Shown: piece after piece, positions 13,133 to 13,268 of the stretch
Layout: the number at the start of each line of letters is the position of its first letter
Position numbering within the stretch: position 1 is the first letter of the stretch
NCBI GenBank assembly: GCA_023390395.1
Contig: JAEWCY010000049.1
Coordinates: 1 to 13,268 of the forward strand
From: Pseudomonadota bacterium
GTDB taxonomy: Bacteria; Desulfobacterota; Desulfovibrionia; Desulfovibrionales; Desulfovibrionaceae
Reading direction: 5' to 3'
DNA: 13,268 bases
Program-made: the position numbers and the translations under genes
Notes under the pieces: model-generated
What the model was told of the DNA's origin: nothing
Seen by the model: the letters and a program-made list of their open reading frames with translations, nothing else
Database searches by the model: none

Positions 13133-13268
13133 TCAGGGGAGGACGCGGACGAGGACCACGGTCACGTTGTCCCGGGAGAGTCGGTCGAGGGCCGCTGCGA
13201 TGAGGCGTCGGCAGGCGTCCGCCGGGGCGAGGCTGTCGGCCCGGGACAGGAGGTCCTCGAGCGCGGCG
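13133..13268 (-). CDS. PP2C-type protein phosphatase, C-terminal fragment (start outside window)
   Basis: Reading the minus strand from the right edge gives 44 residues ending at a TGA stop (13135-13133). The segment ADACRRLIAAALDRLSRDN followed by VTVVLVRVLP is the characteristic end of PP2C/PppA/Stp-type Ser/Thr phosphatases, in which the Asp of the DN(V/I)T motif helps bind the catalytic metal. The rest of the protein lies beyond the window. It is co-oriented with the glycosyltransferase gene but separated by 615 bases, so co-transcription is doubtful. Such phosphatases usually pair with a Ser/Thr kinase or forkhead-associated-domain gene, which may lie further right. Confidence 0.82.
   Translation of the reverse strand, partial: AALEDLLSRADSLAPADACRRLIAAALDRLSRDNVTVVLVRVLP

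Noticed and set aside
1..13268. tRNA, rRNA, CRISPR array, insertion sequence or phage attachment site
   Set aside because: No repeat-spacer pattern, transposase-like protein, terminal inverted repeats or cloverleaf-type sequence was found on reading both strands.

Overview
The window is uniformly GC-rich, gene-dense bacterial DNA. A sigma-54 enhancer-binding activator, a sulfide:quinone oxidoreductase (SQOR)-like flavoprotein beside a DUF1641 protein, a DsrE-like protein, and multi-PAS histidine kinases with cysteine and c-haem motifs together suggest a deltaproteobacterial (Desulfobacterota) sulfur-metabolising anaerobe. A Desulfovibrionaceae relative is my best guess; this is inference from gene content and composition, not a database match.

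Layout. (1) Positions 1-1040: C-terminal part of a sigma-54-dependent activator (AAA+ plus Fis-type HTH), plus strand. (2) Positions 1008-1270: a regulatory region with three copies of a dyad (consensus TCAACCNNGGTTGA), the first two inside the 3' end of the activator gene, followed by a well-matched -24/-12 sigma-54 promoter. (3) Positions 1271-3559: a likely operon of SQOR-like flavoprotein, DUF1641 protein and a stand-alone CheY-like receiver. (4) Positions 3569-3650: two tandem perfect hairpins. (5) Positions 3774-9229: a tightly packed plus-strand operon of a receiver-PAS-PAS-kinase protein, a membrane kinase with a periplasmic CxxCH domain, a small DsrE-like protein and a metallo-beta-lactamase-fold hydrolase, closed by a strong terminator at 9253-9292. 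(6) Minus strand: an aldo/keto reductase (9416-10414), a TPR/GT41-type glycosyltransferase (10631-12517), a 615-base gene-free stretch, and the C-terminal end of a PP2C-type phosphatase running off the right edge.

How it may work together (inference). The activator probably drives the SQOR-like operon from the sigma-54 promoter through the dyads. The SQOR-like enzyme and DUF1641 protein would handle sulfide or sulfane sulfur at the membrane. The adjacent receiver, two redox-motif kinases, DsrE-like protein and MBL-fold protein look like a sensing and sulfur-handling module attached to it. The minus-strand genes appear unrelated to this module.
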